Shown: positions 1 through 8,328 of the stretch, in pieces
Layout of the letters: each line of letters starts with the position of its first letter
Position numbering within the stretch: the stretch's first letter is position 1
Source: Bacillus swezeyi
GTDB taxonomy: Bacteria; Bacillota; Bacilli; Bacillales; Bacillaceae
Assembly (NCBI RefSeq): GCF_001969815.1
Contig: NZ_MRBK01000002.1
Coordinates: 21,369-85,368 of the forward strand
Direction of reading: 5' to 3'
Length of the DNA: 64,000 nucleotides
Position numbers and translations under genes: made by a program
Notes under the pieces: generated by a model
Database searches by the model: none
What the model was told of the DNA's origin: nothing
Seen by the model: only the letters and a program-made list of their open reading frames with translations

Positions 1-1488
1 GCCCTTGGCTTTGGGAGGGATGTACGGCGCAGGCTGTTTGTTAAAGTTGAACATTACTCAATGGAGGAGTTTGGGAAAGTCGGGTCCGCCTCCCTTATCA
101 CCCGGACCACAAACGATGTCAAACAAGTGCAAGATGTGCTCAATATGATGCTTTCGATGATGACGAGAGCGCCGTTGATGCTGATCGGCGGTATTGTGCT
201 GGCCGTATCCCGGGACGCCAAGCTGTCCATCATCTTTTTGGCCGCTCTTCCGATACTGGCTGGACTGATTTTTTTGATCACAAAAAAGGCCGTCCCCCTG
301 TTTGGCGTCCTGCAAAAAAAGACGGACCGCCTCAATCTTGTGCTTCGTGAAGGATTGACAGGCGTCCGTGTGATCCGCGCCTTTAATCGTGTCGATGAAG
401 AAAAAACGCGCTTCCAGCAAGCGAACAAAGAATTTCGGGATACAGGGATTGCCGTCAACAAAATCATGGCGTTCCTCTTCCCTGTGATGATGATCATGAT
501 GAACTTTACAAACATCGCTATCATTTGGTTTGGCGGCATTCGGGTTGATGAAGGCAGCATGCAGGTCGGCAACTTAATGGCTTTTCTCCAATATGCGTCA
601 ATGATCTTGATCGCTTTGATCATGCTGGCGATGACATTCGTGATGATTCCGAGGGCTCAAGCGTCGGCCAGCCGCATTAATGAACTGCTGATGATCGATC
701 CTCAAATTACAGATCCCAAGCAGCCCGCAGAAGAAAACGGCTTGCACGGCTATATTGAATTCAAAGATGTCACATTCCGTTATACCGGAGCTGAGAAACC
801 CGTTCTTGAAGACATTTCTTTTCAAGTAAAACCAGGTGAAACCACGGCGATTATCGGAAGCACAGGTGCGGGGAAAACTACTATTCTTCAATTGATTCCG
901 AGGTTTTTTGATATAGAAAAAGGCGCCGTTCTTGTCAATGGAATCGATGTGAGAAACATGCCGCAGCAAGAGCTTCGCAAAAAAATCGGCTATGTGCCGC
1001 AAAAAGCTTCATTATTCAGCGGAACCATCAAAGACAATATCCGCTTTGGTAAGGAATATGCGGCAGACGAAGACATTTTGGAAGCACTTGAAACCGCCCA
1101 GGCTTCCGAGTTTATAGCAGGCAAAGAAAACGGAATCGACTCTTATATTGAGCAAGCCGGCGCCAACCTTTCAGGCGGACAAAAGCAGCGGCTTTCGATC
1201 GCCCGAACGTTGGTCAGAAAACCGGAAATCTATTTGTTTGACGACAGTTTTTCAGCGCTTGATTATAAAACAGATCAAAAGCTTAGAAAAGCGTTGGAGA
1301 AAACAACTGTCGACGCCGCTGTTATCATTGTCGCCCAAAGGGTAATCACGATTACGGAAGCTGATCAAATCATCGTCTTAGATGAAGGGAAAATAGCTGG
1401 AATCGGCACACACCAACAATTGCTTGCAGAAAACAAGATTTATCAAGAAATCGTCACATCCCAGCAAGCTGAGGAGGAGAGCGCATGA
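1..1488 (+). CDS. ABC exporter half-transporter, degenerate-site subunit (5' partial)
   Basis: This is a type IV ABC exporter subunit with a transmembrane domain followed by a nucleotide-binding domain. The reading frame is open to base 1, and the residues before the first ATG (61) look like exporter sequence, so the start lies outside the window. Walker A (GSTGAGKT) is near 856-879 and the signature LSGGQ near 1168-1182. Walker B ends in Asp-Asp (LFDDS) where active subunits have Asp-Glu, and the switch His is replaced by Gln (VAQRV). These changes are typical of the degenerate half of a heterodimer. The stop overlaps the next start (ATGA), so the two genes are translationally coupled. It resembles the YfiB/YfiC and YknU/YknV type pairs; the substrate is unknown. 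Confidence 0.93.
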   Translation, partial: ALGFGRDVRRRLFVKVEHYSMEEFGKVGSASLITRTTNDVKQVQDVLNMMLSMMTRAPLMLIGGIVLAVSRDAKLSIIFLAALPILAGLIFLITKKAVPLFGVLQKKTDRLNLVLREGLTGVRVIRAFNRVDEEKTRFQQANKEFRDTGIAVNKIMAFLFPVMMIMMNFTNIAIIWFGGIRVDEGSMQVGNLMAFLQYASMILIALIMLAMTFVMIPRAQASASRINELLMIDPQITDPKQPAEENGLHGYIEFKDVTFRYTGAEKPVLEDISFQVKPGETTAIIGSTGAGKTTILQLIPRFFDIEKGAVLVNGIDVRNMPQQELRKKIGYVPQKASLFSGTIKDNIRFGKEYAADEDILEALETAQASEFIAGKENGIDSYIEQAGANLSGGQKQRLSIARTLVRKPEIYLFDDSFSALDYKTDQKLRKALEKTTVDAAVIIVAQRVITITEADQIIVLDEGKIAGIGTHQQLLAENKIYQEIVTSQQAEEESA

Positions 1489-3311
1489 CTAAAAAAGAAC
1501 AAAAACACCCAGGCTCTTTGCCCGCAGGCATGCAGCAGGAAAAACCGAAGGAATTTAAGAAAACGCTCTTGCGGCTGGCCGGCTACTTAAAGCCGCGGAC
1601 TTCTCAGCTGGTGCTGGTGATCATCGCAGCGATTTTAGCCACCTTATTTAATGTCATCAGTCCAAAGCTTCTTGGGGATGCGACATCTTCCCTTTTTGCG
1701 AGCTTTACTGAGGGAACAGGAGTTCAGTTTGATTTTCTCGGCCGGATTACGTTGATATTGGCTGGGCTTTATCTCCTTTCGGCTTTCTTTACATTTTTGC
1801 AGCAGTACATCATGGCCGGAGTCGCGCAAAAAACGATATTTGAAATGCGCCAGGAAGTCAATGAGAAACTGGCGCGCCTCCCTTTAAAATACTATGACAG
1901 ACATTCGCACGGAGACACACTCAGCCGTGCAGTAAACGATATTGATAACATTAACACATCGCTTCAGCAGGCGCTGACGCAAATGATCACATCCGTGATT
2001 ACCATTGTCGGAATCATTATGATGATGCTGTTCATCAGTCCAGTGCTGACGCTTGTCGTATGTATCACCATTCCGCTCAGCATGCTGGCCGTCAGACTGA
2101 TCGCATCCTTCTCGCAAAAACATTTCAGCGCACAGCAAAATGAGCTTGGCGCAATTAACGGCCATGTTGAGGAAATGTTTACGGGGCATCAGGAAGTGAA
2201 AGCGTTCGGGCATGAGGAAAAAGCGATTCAGCAATTTGATGAAGTGAATGAGCGCTTATATCAATCTGGCTGGAAAGCGCAGTTCATTTCCGGACTGATG
2301 ATGCCGATGATGACATTCATCGGAAACCTCGGTTATGTTTTTGTCAGCATTACGGGCGGAATTTTTGTCTTAAACGGCACCCTGCTGATCGGGGGCGTTC
2401 AGGCTTTTATTCAATACACACAGCAGTTTTCCCAGCCGCTTGTCCAGGCTGCCGGAATCGCAAACACAATCCAATCTGCGATTGCTTCGGCAGAACGGGT
2501 TTTCAGCCTTTTGGATGAAGAAGAGGAAAAACAAGAATCCCCTGCCGATGTCGATACTGAAGCATTAAAAGGTGATGTTTCATTTGAATATGTTGCATTT
2601 GGCTATGATGAAAATGTGCCGGTTATCCGTGATTTAAATCTTGATGTCAATGAGGGCCGGACGATTGCGATCGTCGGACCGACCGGTGCGGGGAAGACGA
2701 CGATTATCAACTTGCTGATGCGATTTTACGAATTGAACAGAGGCAGTATCAAGGTTGGCGGCACGGACCTTAATGAACTGTCACGCGAGCAGGCAAGAAG
2801 CATGTTTGCGATGGTTCTTCAGGACACTTGGCTTTTCAACGGCACAATTCGCGATAATATCGCTTATGGACGGGAAAGCGCGACAGACGAGGACATCATT
2901 CAGGCGGCAAAAGGAGCCTATGCCGACGACTTTATCCGCACTCTGCCGGACGGTTATGACACGATATTGAGCGAGGATGCGCAAAATATTTCACAAGGTC
3001 AAAGGCAGCTGCTGACGATCGCGCGGGCCATATTGGCCGATCCGAAGATTTTAATTTTGGATGAAGCGACAAGCAGCGTTGATACGCGCACCGAAATGAA
3101 TATCCAGAAAGCAATGAACAAGCTGATGGATAACCGCACAAGTTTCGTGATCGCCCACCGCCTCTCGACCATTAAAGACGCTGATCTGATTCTCGTCATG
3201 AATAACGGGGACATTATTGAAAAAGGAAATCATGAAGAGCTTCTTCGGCAGGACGGTTTTTATGCTGACTTGTATAACAGCCAGTTTTCCCGGGAAGAAG
3301 CCGTCAGTTAA
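1485..3311 (+). CDS. ABC exporter half-transporter, catalytic-site partner
   Basis: This 608-residue protein has an N-terminal polar tail of about 25 residues, six predicted membrane helices and a C-terminal nucleotide-binding domain. Walker A is GPTGAGKT. Walker B ends in a normal Asp-Glu (ILILDEATS) and the switch His is present (IAHRLSTI), but the signature is degraded to ISQGQ. It therefore complements the preceding subunit: one consensus ATP site from this Walker A/B plus the partner's LSGGQ, and one degenerate site. The start ATG overlaps the previous stop, and the SD is the purine run just before it. It probably exports drugs, lipids or peptides; YfiC is the nearest remembered B. subtilis relative. 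The gene ends at a strong terminator. Confidence 0.93.
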   Translation: MTKKEQKHPGSLPAGMQQEKPKEFKKTLLRLAGYLKPRTSQLVLVIIAAILATLFNVISPKLLGDATSSLFASFTEGTGVQFDFLGRITLILAGLYLLSAFFTFLQQYIMAGVAQKTIFEMRQEVNEKLARLPLKYYDRHSHGDTLSRAVNDIDNINTSLQQALTQMITSVITIVGIIMMMLFISPVLTLVVCITIPLSMLAVRLIASFSQKHFSAQQNELGAINGHVEEMFTGHQEVKAFGHEEKAIQQFDEVNERLYQSGWKAQFISGLMMPMMTFIGNLGYVFVSITGGIFVLNGTLLIGGVQAFIQYTQQFSQPLVQAAGIANTIQSAIASAERVFSLLDEEEEKQESPADVDTEALKGDVSFEYVAFGYDENVPVIRDLNLDVNEGRTIAIVGPTGAGKTTIINLLMRFYELNRGSIKVGGTDLNELSREQARSMFAMVLQDTWLFNGTIRDNIAYGRESATDEDIIQAAKGAYADDFIRTLPDGYDTILSEDAQNISQGQRQLLTIARAILADPKILILDEATSSVDTRTEMNIQKAMNKLMDNRTSFVIAHRLSTIKDADLILVMNNGDIIEKGNHEELLRQDGFYADLYNSQFSREEAVS

Positions 3312-3312
3312 G

Positions 3313-3362
3313 AAAAAGGCTGTGCCGTAAGCGTTCAAAACGCTTTTCGGCACAGCCTTTTT
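3313..3362 (+). terminator. Rho-independent terminator after the ABC exporter operon
   Basis: Perfect 15-bp stem AAAAAGGCTGTGCCG (3313-3327) with its complement at 3348-3362. A small inner AGCG/CGCT hairpin sits in the loop and a T run ends the 3' arm. The A run on the left lets it also serve the convergent phoD-like gene. Confidence 0.9.
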
Positions 3363-3365
3363 GCA

Positions 3366-4932
3366 TTACACGTTTTCAGACACGCGGCGGATGCCCGGCC
3401 GTCCATTTTCACAAATAAATGAGGCGGCAGTGGTAATCGGCGCGCCCGGTCTTGATACATAATCGAGCAGCCGATAATCGCTCCGCCAATATTGCGGAGT
3501 AACCGTACAGCGTACGTAGCCGCGCTGATCATTAAAAAATTTCAAATGAGGATTTTCGATGTAAAGGGTGTCAGGATGTAACGAACTCGCACGGTCTCCC
3601 CCCGAGCTTATAGAAGTTCCGGCGAATTCAGCGCCCACCGTTGTGGAATTTGGGTTATCAAAGTCGCTTTTGATGTCAAATACCCAATTGGTATGCACAT
3701 CGCCGGTCAGGACGATCGGATTTGAGATATGCTGTTTCTGTAAAAACTCGACAACCTCGTTTCGTTCAGCGGAATATCCGTCCCACCCATCCATCGGCAA
3801 AATTTTCACTTCGCCTGCTTGATGGTCGACTTGTGAAAAAAAGACTTGCTGGGCGAGCACATTCCAAATCGACTGTGAGCGGCGCAGCCCGTCATAAAGC
3901 CATCTTTTCTGCTCTTGTCCTAAAATGGTTCTTGAAGGGTCTGTTGAATCAAAACTCGGGGGCTTATTGCCGTCATTATTGGCCTGGTCGTCTCGGTATT
4001 GCCGCGTGGTCGAGGATATTAAACTCGGCTAAATCGCCATATGTGACTCGGCGATACATGCTCATCTCCGCGCCTCTTGGAATCGACGATTGTCTGAGCG
4101 GCATATGTTCAAAATAGGCTTGGTACGCACTTGCGCGGCGCAGGATAAAGCGATCAGGAGATTGATTTTTTTCGGGGATGAATCCGGCATAATTGTTTTC
4201 CACGTCATGGTCGTCCCATGTCACAATCCACGGAAACAGCGCGCGGGCCCGCTGGTAGTCGGCATCATATAAATATTGAGCGTGACGCGTTCTGTAGTCT
4301 TCAAGCGTCAAGGTCTCCGCGCCTTTATGGAGCCGGACATTCTTAGCGGCAGTCCCGGGCCCATATTCATAAATCGCATCGCCTAAATGCAAAACAAAGT
4401 CCAGGCTTTCTTCGGCGAGCCGGCGGTACGCGGTGTAATATCCTTCTTCAAAATGCTGGCAGGAAACAAATGCAAATGCAAGGTGATCCATTTTGGCGGA
4501 TGGCAGAGGAAGCGTTTTTGTGCGGCCGATTTGACTGGTTTCATACCCGGCATGAAAACGATAATAATAAATGCTGTCAGGTTCAAGCCCTTCTACTTCA
4601 ACGTGAACAGAATGGGCATACTCCCGCTTGGCGACCTTCTCTCCCTGTTTGACGATTTCCCGAAAGCTGCTGTCGCGGGCGACTTCCCATTTTACCGTCA
4701 CATCTTCCGGAGACATGCCTCCCTGCGGTCCAAGCGGTTCAGGAGCGAGACGGGTCCAAAGCACAACACCGTCAGGAAGAGGTTCGCCGGATGAGACGCC
4801 CAATGCAAATGGATTTGCGGTAAACTTCGGCACTTTCTCAGCGGCCGCTCTCCGTTCTGTTGTTACCGATGTACCTCCTGCGGTTCTCTCATTAAAAGAC
4901 TCTGAATACCTCTTTGAAACATTTGTTTTCAT
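3366..4932 (-). pseudogene. phoD: PhoD-type alkaline phosphatase, frameshifted
   Basis: This is a PhoD-family phosphatase/phosphodiesterase, normally a secreted Tat substrate. It reads in two frames: an N-terminal part (4932 to about 4008) and a C-terminal part running to 3366. One extra base in the GG at 4008-4009 breaks the frame. Removing it restores the conserved PhoD run NILDTRQYRDDQANN and a continuous protein of about 521 residues, including LTGDVH and the C-terminal RGYVRCTVTP. Only this one lesion was seen, so it is either a recent pseudogene or a sequencing error. The start ATG has the SD AAAGGAG at good spacing. The N-terminus lacks the twin-arginine signal with hydrophobic core found in B. 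subtilis PhoD (only TTERRAAAE is present), so export would be lost or altered. Confidence 0.88.
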
Positions 4933-5008
4933 TACTATCGTCTCCTTTAACTATTCATAATGAAAAACAGTCCGAGGCTTTCTTTACGGATCTACTTTGC
5001 TATTAATT

Positions 5009-5022
5009 TGTAAGCGCTATCA
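5009..5022. promoter_or_regulatory. Catabolite-responsive element (cre) for CcpA
   Basis: TGTAAGCGCTATCA matches the Bacillus cre consensus TGWAARCGYTWNCW at every position. It lies about 80 bases upstream of the phoD-like start and about 285 upstream of the P450, in their shared divergent region. The motif is seen directly; which gene it controls is inferred. Confidence 0.65.
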
Positions 5023-5251
5023 TTCCTTTCATCTCTCAAAGTGTGATGCTGTTTTAAATGTAGCAGCTATCTCTCGAAATGTAAATAGATTCCATGTATG
5101 ATCTGTCACTTTCCCTTACTTAAAAAGTCTTATTTGCATATAGCAGTCTCTGCTTTTTCTCCCTTTTTCAAAAGGCTACTTCCGTCCAATTGACAATTTT
5201 TTCATAATATGTCCGTTGAACATAACATAAAAATAGTGATAACGTAATTTT

Positions 5252-5265
5252 ATGAACCGGTTCAT
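5252..5265. promoter_or_regulatory. Palindromic operator upstream of the P450 gene
   Basis: Perfect 14-bp palindrome ATGAACCGGTTCAT, ending 40 bases before the P450 start. It resembles the operators of TetR-type repressors of Bacillus fatty-acid P450 genes (the ATGAACGTTCAT core of the BM3R1 type), with CCGG in place of CG at the centre. No such repressor gene is adjacent. Confidence 0.5.
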
Positions 5266-5305
5266 GGAATTCTATCCAGTATAAATACAAAAAGGAGATT
5301 TGACC

Positions 5306-6511
5306 ATGACAAAATCAATGCAAAGCGGAAATCGTTACGCCAATTGGATTCCAATGAAGGAAATAAGTTCTGCCGAAGATCAGCTGTTTCCGTTTTCGGT
5401 TTATCATCGGCTCCGGAAGACAAATCCGGTGCGCTATGATGATGATCGAGAGTGCTGGGATATATTTTCCTACGAAGATGTTCAATATGTGCTGAAAACG
5501 CCCAAGCTTTTTTCTTCAAAACGCGGCGGGGATATGAAGGGAAAGAGCATGCTCACGATGGACCCGCCGAAGCACACGAAAATGAGGGCGATCGTCAATA
5601 AGGCTTTCACGCCAAAAGCGGTGAAGCAGCTGGAACCGCATATCGAAGAAGTGACTGCCTTTCTGCTTGACGAAGCCAAAGACAAAGATTCATTTGACAT
5701 GGTCGACGATTTGGCCGGCCCGCTTCCGGTGATTATCATCGCTGAACTGCTTGGTGTCCCGGCGGAAGATCGCCGCATTTTTAAACATTACTCTGATATG
5801 ATGGTCTCTGGAGCTAAAGACAGTTCCGATGAAGCCGTCAAGCAGATGAACAAACAGCGCGAGGAAGGCGGCGAATTTTTAAACGGCTACTTTAAAAACA
5901 TCATCGATGAACGAAAAAACGAACCGAAAGATGATTTAATTTCCCTTTTGATAAAAGCCGAAGTGGACGGTGAAAAATTGACGGAAGCCGAACTGCTTAG
6001 CTTTTGCACGCTCCTGTTAGTTGCAGGCAATGAAACGACAACCAATTTAATCGCCAATGGGGCCCGCTATTTAACGGAAGATGAAAAGGTGCAGGAAACC
6101 GTCAGAAACGACCTGTCACTCGTCCCTCAGCTCGTTGAAGAAACGCTTCGTTATTATCCGCCTGTACAGGCGATCGGACGTGTTGCAGCTGAAGACATTG
6201 AAATCAGAGGCGTCCCGATTGCAAAAGGCTCTACTGTGATCAGCTGGGTCGCTTCAGCTAACCGGGATGAAACGAAATTTGACGACCCTGATACGTTTAA
6301 GCTTGACCGCAAATCAAATCCACACATGAGCTTCGGCTTTGGCATTCATTTTTGCCTTGGGGCCCCTCTCGCTCGTCTGGAAGCGAAGGTCGCACTGTCA
6401 TATCTGCTGCGGCATTTTCGGATTGAAAGAGAGCAATCAGAGGAGCTCTCAGCGATTCAAAGCCCTTTTGTATTCGGCGTTCGCCGCCTGCCAGTCCAGC
6501 TTTTATCATAG
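5306..6511 (+). CDS. Cytochrome P450 (soluble bacterial type, CYP107/CYP109-like)
   Basis: This 401-residue haem monooxygenase has all the core motifs: the I-helix oxygen-binding AGNETTT, the K-helix ExxR (EETLR), and the haem loop FGFGIHFCLGAPLAR with the Cys ligand. There is no membrane anchor, so it is cytosolic and needs separate ferredoxin or flavodoxin partners, none of which is nearby. The start is the ATG at 5306 with SD AAAGGAG, rather than the in-frame TTG at 5300. B. subtilis YjiB (CYP109B1) is similar in size; the substrate (fatty acid, terpenoid or steroid) cannot be told from sequence. It is monocistronic, with a palindromic operator upstream and a shared terminator downstream. 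Confidence 0.93.
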   Translation: MTKSMQSGNRYANWIPMKEISSAEDQLFPFSVYHRLRKTNPVRYDDDRECWDIFSYEDVQYVLKTPKLFSSKRGGDMKGKSMLTMDPPKHTKMRAIVNKAFTPKAVKQLEPHIEEVTAFLLDEAKDKDSFDMVDDLAGPLPVIIIAELLGVPAEDRRIFKHYSDMMVSGAKDSSDEAVKQMNKQREEGGEFLNGYFKNIIDERKNEPKDDLISLLIKAEVDGEKLTEAELLSFCTLLLVAGNETTTNLIANGARYLTEDEKVQETVRNDLSLVPQLVEETLRYYPPVQAIGRVAAEDIEIRGVPIAKGSTVISWVASANRDETKFDDPDTFKLDRKSNPHMSFGFGIHFCLGAPLARLEAKVALSYLLRHFRIEREQSEELSAIQSPFVFGVRRLPVQLLS

Positions 6512-6516
6512 CAAAA

Positions 6517-6545
6517 AAGGGACGGGCTATAGATGCCCGTCCCTT
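6517..6545. terminator. Bidirectional terminator between the P450 and yoxD
   Basis: Stem AAGGGACGGGC (6517-6527) pairs with 6535-6545 around a 7-base loop. The A run at 6513-6518 gives the minus-strand transcript (yoxD) its U tract. Confidence 0.8.
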
Positions 6546-6554
6546 CTGTGTGAC

Positions 6555-7271
6555 TTAAGGATTTGTAGACCACATGCCTGCGGATTTAATGAAAATGCGC
6601 GGGTGCAATTTAAGCTGAGCGACCATGTATTCGGCAAGATCTTCAGGCTGCATAACCCGTTCCGGATTGCCGTCTGTTAATTTGGAATCGATGGCCAAAT
6701 CTGTCGCGACAGTGCTTGGCGTAAGTGCGCTTACACGGATGTTATGCTTTCTGACTTCCTGCATTAACGATTCGGTCAGCCCAAGAACGGCGAATTTAGA
6801 TGCGCTGTAGGCACTCGTTCCGGCTGCTCCTCTTTGGCCCGCTGTTGACGAAATATTAATGATATCCCCTGATTGCCGCTCCATCATATCAGGCAGAACG
6901 GCACGGGTCACATTGTATACGCCCATCAGGTTGACTTGGATAATGTTCTCCCACTCTTCAGGGGACTGCTCAAGGAAGCCTGCAAATCCGCCAATACCTG
7001 CATTATTAATGAGAATATCAATCTGTCCGAGCTCCTCTTGAACAAACTGAACTGCGCTTTCTACCGCTTTTAAATCTTTTACATCTGCTGCGGCAACAGA
7101 CACTTTCACGCCGAAAGCCTTCAATTCTTCAGCCGCTTTTTCAAGATTGGCTGCTGTACGTCCGATCAGACCGATATGAACGCCTTCTTTTGCAAGGGCA
7201 ATTGCAGTCGCACGGCCAATTCCCCTGCCCCCTCCTGTAATAAGAGCTGTTTTGTTTTGTAAAGATTGCAT
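6555..7271 (-). CDS. yoxD: Short-chain dehydrogenase/reductase (YoxD, FabG-like)
   Basis: This 238-residue classical SDR carries the NADP-binding TGGGRGIG near residue 12, NNAG near residue 90, and the catalytic Ser plus Tyr-x3-Lys (YSASK). Length and sequence, including the ending WSTNP, match B. subtilis YoxD as I remember it. It is annotated as a 3-oxoacyl-ACP reductase homologue, but its true substrate is unknown. The start ATG follows SD AAAGGAAG. It is monocistronic and convergent with the P450. Confidence 0.92.
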   Translation of the reverse strand: MQSLQNKTALITGGGRGIGRATAIALAKEGVHIGLIGRTAANLEKAAEELKAFGVKVSVAAADVKDLKAVESAVQFVQEELGQIDILINNAGIGGFAGFLEQSPEEWENIIQVNLMGVYNVTRAVLPDMMERQSGDIINISSTAGQRGAAGTSAYSASKFAVLGLTESLMQEVRKHNIRVSALTPSTVATDLAIDSKLTDGNPERVMQPEDLAEYMVAQLKLHPRIFIKSAGMWSTNP

Positions 7272-7460
7272 CTCAAAAACTTCCTTTCTGTATGTATAGC
7301 ACCTTTAAATTATAGAGAACTAAAATGCTCGTTTGCAAATGTAACGACTTGCAGTTAGATCGTCATTGGCTGCGGCTTTCCTCCTTTCCCTTCTAAATCC
7401 TCATCTTTCAATATGCGAGAGGAAAAAGGAGCCGCGGCAGAGAATTTATTTTTTGTTTAA

Positions 7461-7868
7461 AAGATCATCAACGACCGCGCTCATTCTTCAAAAGAGCATG
7501 CCTTCCCATCCGGGAACAGAGGCTTCTGGAATCTGGTCAAAGCAGCAAATACAAACGGCAAAGACGGTGCTGAATTAATCGTCACAGTCGGATATAAACT
7601 TTATATTTTCAGCGACACCTCAAAAGCATTTAAAAATTTTCCCTGGACCTTTCACGGATGGGAAACCAGGAGCAGAAATCATCTTAAAACGCAGGACTCC
7701 GTTTTTGTAGTCAAGGGTGATCACAAAAAAACAAAAAATTATCTGATAGGGTCGAACAGTGACATTCAAAAGATTGACGGAGTTTCCGGAAGCGAAATCT
7801 TAATTTCTGTACCGCAAAAAGGATTAAAAGTAATCACCGACCGAACCGGGAAGATAACGGATCTATAA
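7461..7868 (+). pseudogene. Remnant ORF lacking a start codon, unknown product
   Basis: A 135-codon open frame begins right after an in-frame TAA and has no ATG or SD at its left end. It reads as ordinary protein (for example GFWNLVKAANTNGKDG, then YLIGSNSDIQKIDG) and ends at TAA 7866-7868, directly before a good terminator. This looks like the 3' part of a deleted gene, perhaps a small extracytoplasmic protein. I do not recognise the family. The overlapping ORF at 7366-7578 is a different frame and looks spurious. Confidence 0.45.
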
Positions 7869-7878
7869 AGATCGATGC

Positions 7879-7912
7879 AAAAAAGCCGGATAACTAAAAA
7901 TCCGGCCTTTTT
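7879..7912 (+). terminator. Rho-independent terminator
   Basis: Stem AAAAAAGCCGGAT (7879-7891) pairs with 7900-7912, ending in a T run. It lies 10 bases after the stop of the remnant ORF, supporting that ORF as a former gene. Confidence 0.8.
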
Positions 7913-8328
7913 GTGGTCTATTTTTTGATTTGAAAGCCGGCGCGGAACCTTTTCAATTCCGATTCGCCGGCTGTTTTATATTCATTGGGCGCCTCGAATG
8001 ACATTTGTGATCATAACTTCTCGTCTTAAAAAATTGCTTATATGACATTTGGCCTTAATACTTCATGCATTCACCAATGTAAAAAAAAGCAAGTTGACAA
8101 AATTATTGTAAATATGGGAAAGACCGAGTATACTCATATAGTTGCCAATCATAAGGAAAAAATATATAAATGGCGGTGGAGACACGTAAACAGATAAGAT
8201 AGAAACCACAAAAATAAATGAGGAATCTGAATTCATCTTTAGCAAACGTTGATTTTCAGGATGTCCTGCATATGATCAATATTTAATTCTTGGTTTTTTG
8301 GGTTAATTGTCGTTACAGGAGGTTTGAT
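7913..8328. other. AT-rich intergenic region and leader of the MFS gene
   Basis: No convincing gene was found. A minus-strand ORF at 8063-8245 has no SD and biased composition. The stretch contains a sigma-A-like promoter at 8106-8134. About 190 bases of leader then run to the MFS start, including a CAGGATGTCCTG inverted repeat at about 8257-8268. Confidence 0.5.
8106..8134 (+). promoter_or_regulatory. Candidate sigma-A promoter for the MFS exporter
   Basis: TTGTAA, a 17-base spacer, then TATACT. The long leader to the start at 8329 would leave room for leader-based control, as is common for Bacillus drug efflux genes. Confidence 0.4.

Noticed and set aside
7366..7578. 70-residue plus-strand ORF
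   Set aside because: No SD, biased composition, and it overlaps the better-supported remnant frame in another phase.
8063..8245. 60-residue minus-strand hydrophobic ORF
   Set aside because: No SD, AT-rich leader region, and hydrophobicity arises from AT bias.
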